Origin: JAEXNA01 sp050486105
Lineage (GTDB): Bacteria > Vulcanimicrobiota > Xenobia > Xenobiales > JADMJV01
Length of the DNA stretch: 25,427 bases
Assembly: GCA_050486105.1 (NCBI GenBank)
Contig: JBJHCR010000055.1
Coordinates: 1-25,427 of the forward strand
Direction: 5' to 3'
Positions 23,650 to 25,427 of the stretch are shown one piece after another. The first letter of the stretch is position 1. Each line of letters opens with the position of its first letter. A program made the position numbers and the translations under genes. The notes beneath the pieces were generated by a model that saw only the letters and a program-made list of their open reading frames with translations, made no database searches and was not told the origin of the DNA.

Positions 23650-25005
23650 ATGTCACTCAAAGCCGCTCGTGGCACCCTACTGACCTGCCTGACAAATCCT
23701 TGGGAGAAGGACCAAGACAACTTGGCGGTTCGCTATCTCCCTGACGGAATCCTAATTCACCAAGAAGGCCGGATTATCGAGGTTGACGAGGCCTCGGTGT
23801 TGCTCGAAAAGCACCCGGATCTCCAGGTAGACGACTACAGTGGCCACCTAATTTTGCCTGGTTTTATCGAACCTCACGTCCACTATGCCCAAACGAAAAT
23901 TGTGGGTTCTTACGGTCGGGAGTTGCTCGATTGGTTGCAGACCTACACTTTCCCCGAAGAGCTGAAGTTCCGCTCAAAAGACTATGCCGATGAGATCGCT
24001 CATTTTTTCTTCGAGCAGATCTTGTCTCACGGAACCACCACCGTTCAGTCTTTTGCCACCACCTCGCCCAACTCGGTCCACGCTTTCTTCCAGGAAGCCG
24101 GGCGGCTGGACATGAGAGCTCTTTGTGGCTTGACCGGCATCGACCGCGAGGGCACGGCCCCAGATGAGTATCGTGACTGCCCCGCCTCTTTTTACGAGGG
24201 CAGTTCCGTGCTTATCCAGGAATATCATGGCAAGGGGCGCTGCCATTACTCCATCACTCCGCGCTTTGCCTACGGCAGCACCCACGCTCAAATGGCCGCC
24301 GCCGGACAACTGGCTATGGAGCATCCGGACTGCTGGGTGCAGACTCACCTCTCAGAAAATCCCCGAGAAGTGGAGGCGGTCCTGGGCTTCTTCCCCGATT
24401 GCCAAGATTACTTGGGGGTGTATGAAAGGTATGGATTGGTTCGAAAGCGATTCTGTGCCGGCCACTCGATCTATCTTTCGGACCACGAATTTGAGAGGCT
24501 CGGAAAAAAGGGGGGTTCTATAAGTTTTTGCCCCACCTCCAATCTTTTTCTCGGCAGCGGTCTCTTCGCCTGGGACAAGGCAAACCGGCACCAGGTGCCC
24601 TGGGGAGTTGGCTGCGACAGTGGAGGAGGCAACGGCCTATCGCTCTTGAGAACTCTCGACGACGCCTACAAGGTAGGCATGCTGGGGGTGGTGGCCCAGG
24701 ACCCCCAACGAGACCTGGATGCCCTGAGGTTGTCGCCCATAAGGGCGCTCTATGCCATCACTCTGGGCTCGGCCAAGGCCCTCGACCTCGATTCCTGCGT
24801 CGGCAGCCTAGAGGCAGGCAAAGATGCTGACTTTGTCGTTTTGGACTGTGCCGCCTCGGCTCTTTTAGACCGGCGCCGAGATGGAAGGTCGTTGAGCGAC
24901 TCCTTGGAGGAGGCCTGTCGCCAGTTTTTCGGAGCCATGATGCTTTGGGTCCCGGAAGTGGTTAAGGCCACCTACATCTCGGGAACTCCGCGATTCAAGC
25001 GCTGA
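23650..25005 (+). CDS. guaD: Guanine deaminase
   Basis: The enzyme hydrolyses guanine to xanthine and ammonia in purine catabolism. It belongs to the amidohydrolase superfamily; with ATG 23650 there are 451 residues. Family hallmarks are all present: LPGFIEPHVHYAQ with zinc ligands H76 and H78, FSFP-like YTFPEELKF, THLSENPREV with H233 and E236, CAGHSIYLSD with H272, FCPTSNLFLGSGLF, and GVGCDSGGGNG with D323. A GTG at 23632 in the same frame is an alternative start. There is no xanthine dehydrogenase or transporter gene next to it, so its link with neighbours is only ammonia/amino-nitrogen metabolism. Confidence 0.93.
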   Translation: MSLKAARGTLLTCLTNPWEKDQDNLAVRYLPDGILIHQEGRIIEVDEASVLLEKHPDLQVDDYSGHLILPGFIEPHVHYAQTKIVGSYGRELLDWLQTYTFPEELKFRSKDYADEIAHFFFEQILSHGTTTVQSFATTSPNSVHAFFQEAGRLDMRALCGLTGIDREGTAPDEYRDCPASFYEGSSVLIQEYHGKGRCHYSITPRFAYGSTHAQMAAAGQLAMEHPDCWVQTHLSENPREVEAVLGFFPDCQDYLGVYERYGLVRKRFCAGHSIYLSDHEFERLGKKGGSISFCPTSNLFLGSGLFAWDKANRHQVPWGVGCDSGGGNGLSLLRTLDDAYKVGMLGVVAQDPQRDLDALRLSPIRALYAITLGSAKALDLDSCVGSLEAGKDADFVVLDCAASALLDRRRDGRSLSDSLEEACRQFFGAMMLWVPEVVKATYISGTPRFKR

Positions 25006-25078
25006 GTTTTTTATGAAGGAAGGATTGGTCTTCAAGCGGAAGCCGCATTTACGCCCTCGGCGCGATAAGGAGAACACT

Positions 25079-25427
25079 ATGACTTCGTATATTAAAATCC
25101 TTTTGATAGGCTTCACCCTGATGGTTCTGGCTGGTTGTGGAGGCTCCGGTAGCGGCAGCGGCATAGGAGACATCGCCCCTCCGGAAGGCAATCAGAGCCT
25201 AGGAGATGTTGTCTTCAACTTTGTGCTGGAGAGAGCCGTCCCGGCCTCCATCACCGAAATCGCTTTCTTTGGCCTGGATCCCAATGGAGCGATCGCCTTC
25301 GGTCCGGTGGTCCGACCCCGAGCCCAACAGATCCGGATACAGGGGATCCCACTTCTCGTGAATACCATGCTTTTGGAGTACTACGAACGAGACGACCTGG
25401 TAGGAGAGGCTAACATTCCGGTGGTCC
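25079..25427 (+). CDS. Lipoprotein of unknown function (C-terminus outside window)
   Basis: ATG 25079 has AAGGAG six bases upstream and is followed by a classical lipoprotein signal: charged MTSYIK, hydrophobic LLIGFTLMVLAG and a Cys in LAGC at residue 20, then a Gly/Ser linker. The visible mature part is beta-rich (DVVFNFVLERAVPASITEIA, QIRIQGIPLLVNTMLLEYYE), suggesting an immunoglobulin-like or similar beta domain. The frame is open to the window end (116 codons). No family assignment is possible from this portion. Confidence 0.75.
   Translation, partial: MTSYIKILLIGFTLMVLAGCGGSGSGSGIGDIAPPEGNQSLGDVVFNFVLERAVPASITEIAFFGLDPNGAIAFGPVVRPRAQQIRIQGIPLLVNTMLLEYYERDDLVGEANIPVV

Overview
The window is bacterial chromosomal DNA of moderately high GC (judged by eye). 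Genes lie close together with AGGAGG-type ribosome binding sites, and there are Tat, Sec and lipoprotein signals. TGA serves as an ordinary stop in several genes. No rRNA, tRNA or ribosomal protein marker is present, so I do not assign a phylum. The mix of very large Ala/Ser/Glu-rich unknown proteins with standard catabolic enzymes would suit a deep-branching, poorly sampled free-living lineage; this is inference only.

Layout. 1-2721 (minus): a giant unknown protein that runs off the left edge. 2987-8757 (plus): a small SAM methyltransferase, a 976-residue patatin-like phospholipase with a long unknown N-terminal half, and a Tat-exported sulfatase. 8758-12069: a decay zone. It holds a scrap of an FAD monooxygenase, a vapBC toxin-antitoxin pair whose toxin seems to start at CTG, the two ends of an isoquinoline-oxidoreductase-type operon joined by a deletion, a small intact secreted protein, a thioredoxin-like gene with an in-frame TGA, and a 255-bp MITE-like element with near-perfect terminal inverted repeats. 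12066-17323 (minus): an unknown 96-residue protein, an acidic protein with a degenerate metallopeptidase-like domain, a FIST-domain sensor crossed by a 10-N assembly gap, a 548-residue protein with a possible HSP90/GHKL-like N-terminus, and a YugP-type membrane zinc peptidase.

17324-19315 is the most remarkable part. A near-consensus sigma-70 promoter (TTGACA, 17 nt, TACAAT) sits downstream of an inverted pair of perfect DnaA boxes. It opens a region of about 1.46 kb without a convincing ORF, packed with perfect hairpins (UUCG, GAAA and GCAA loops), and ending at a textbook intrinsic terminator. I interpret this as one very large structured non-coding RNA. It contains an internally duplicated module. 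I do not recognise it as RNase P RNA, tmRNA, rRNA or a group I/II intron. It should be tested against GOLLD, ROOL and OLE, and otherwise may be a new giant RNA class.

19316-25427: a penicillin-acylase-family Ntn hydrolase (minus) is divergent from a plus-strand run of glutamate decarboxylase, a DUF4031 protein, guanine deaminase and the start of a lipoprotein gene. This looks like a nitrogen/amino-acid catabolism neighbourhood.
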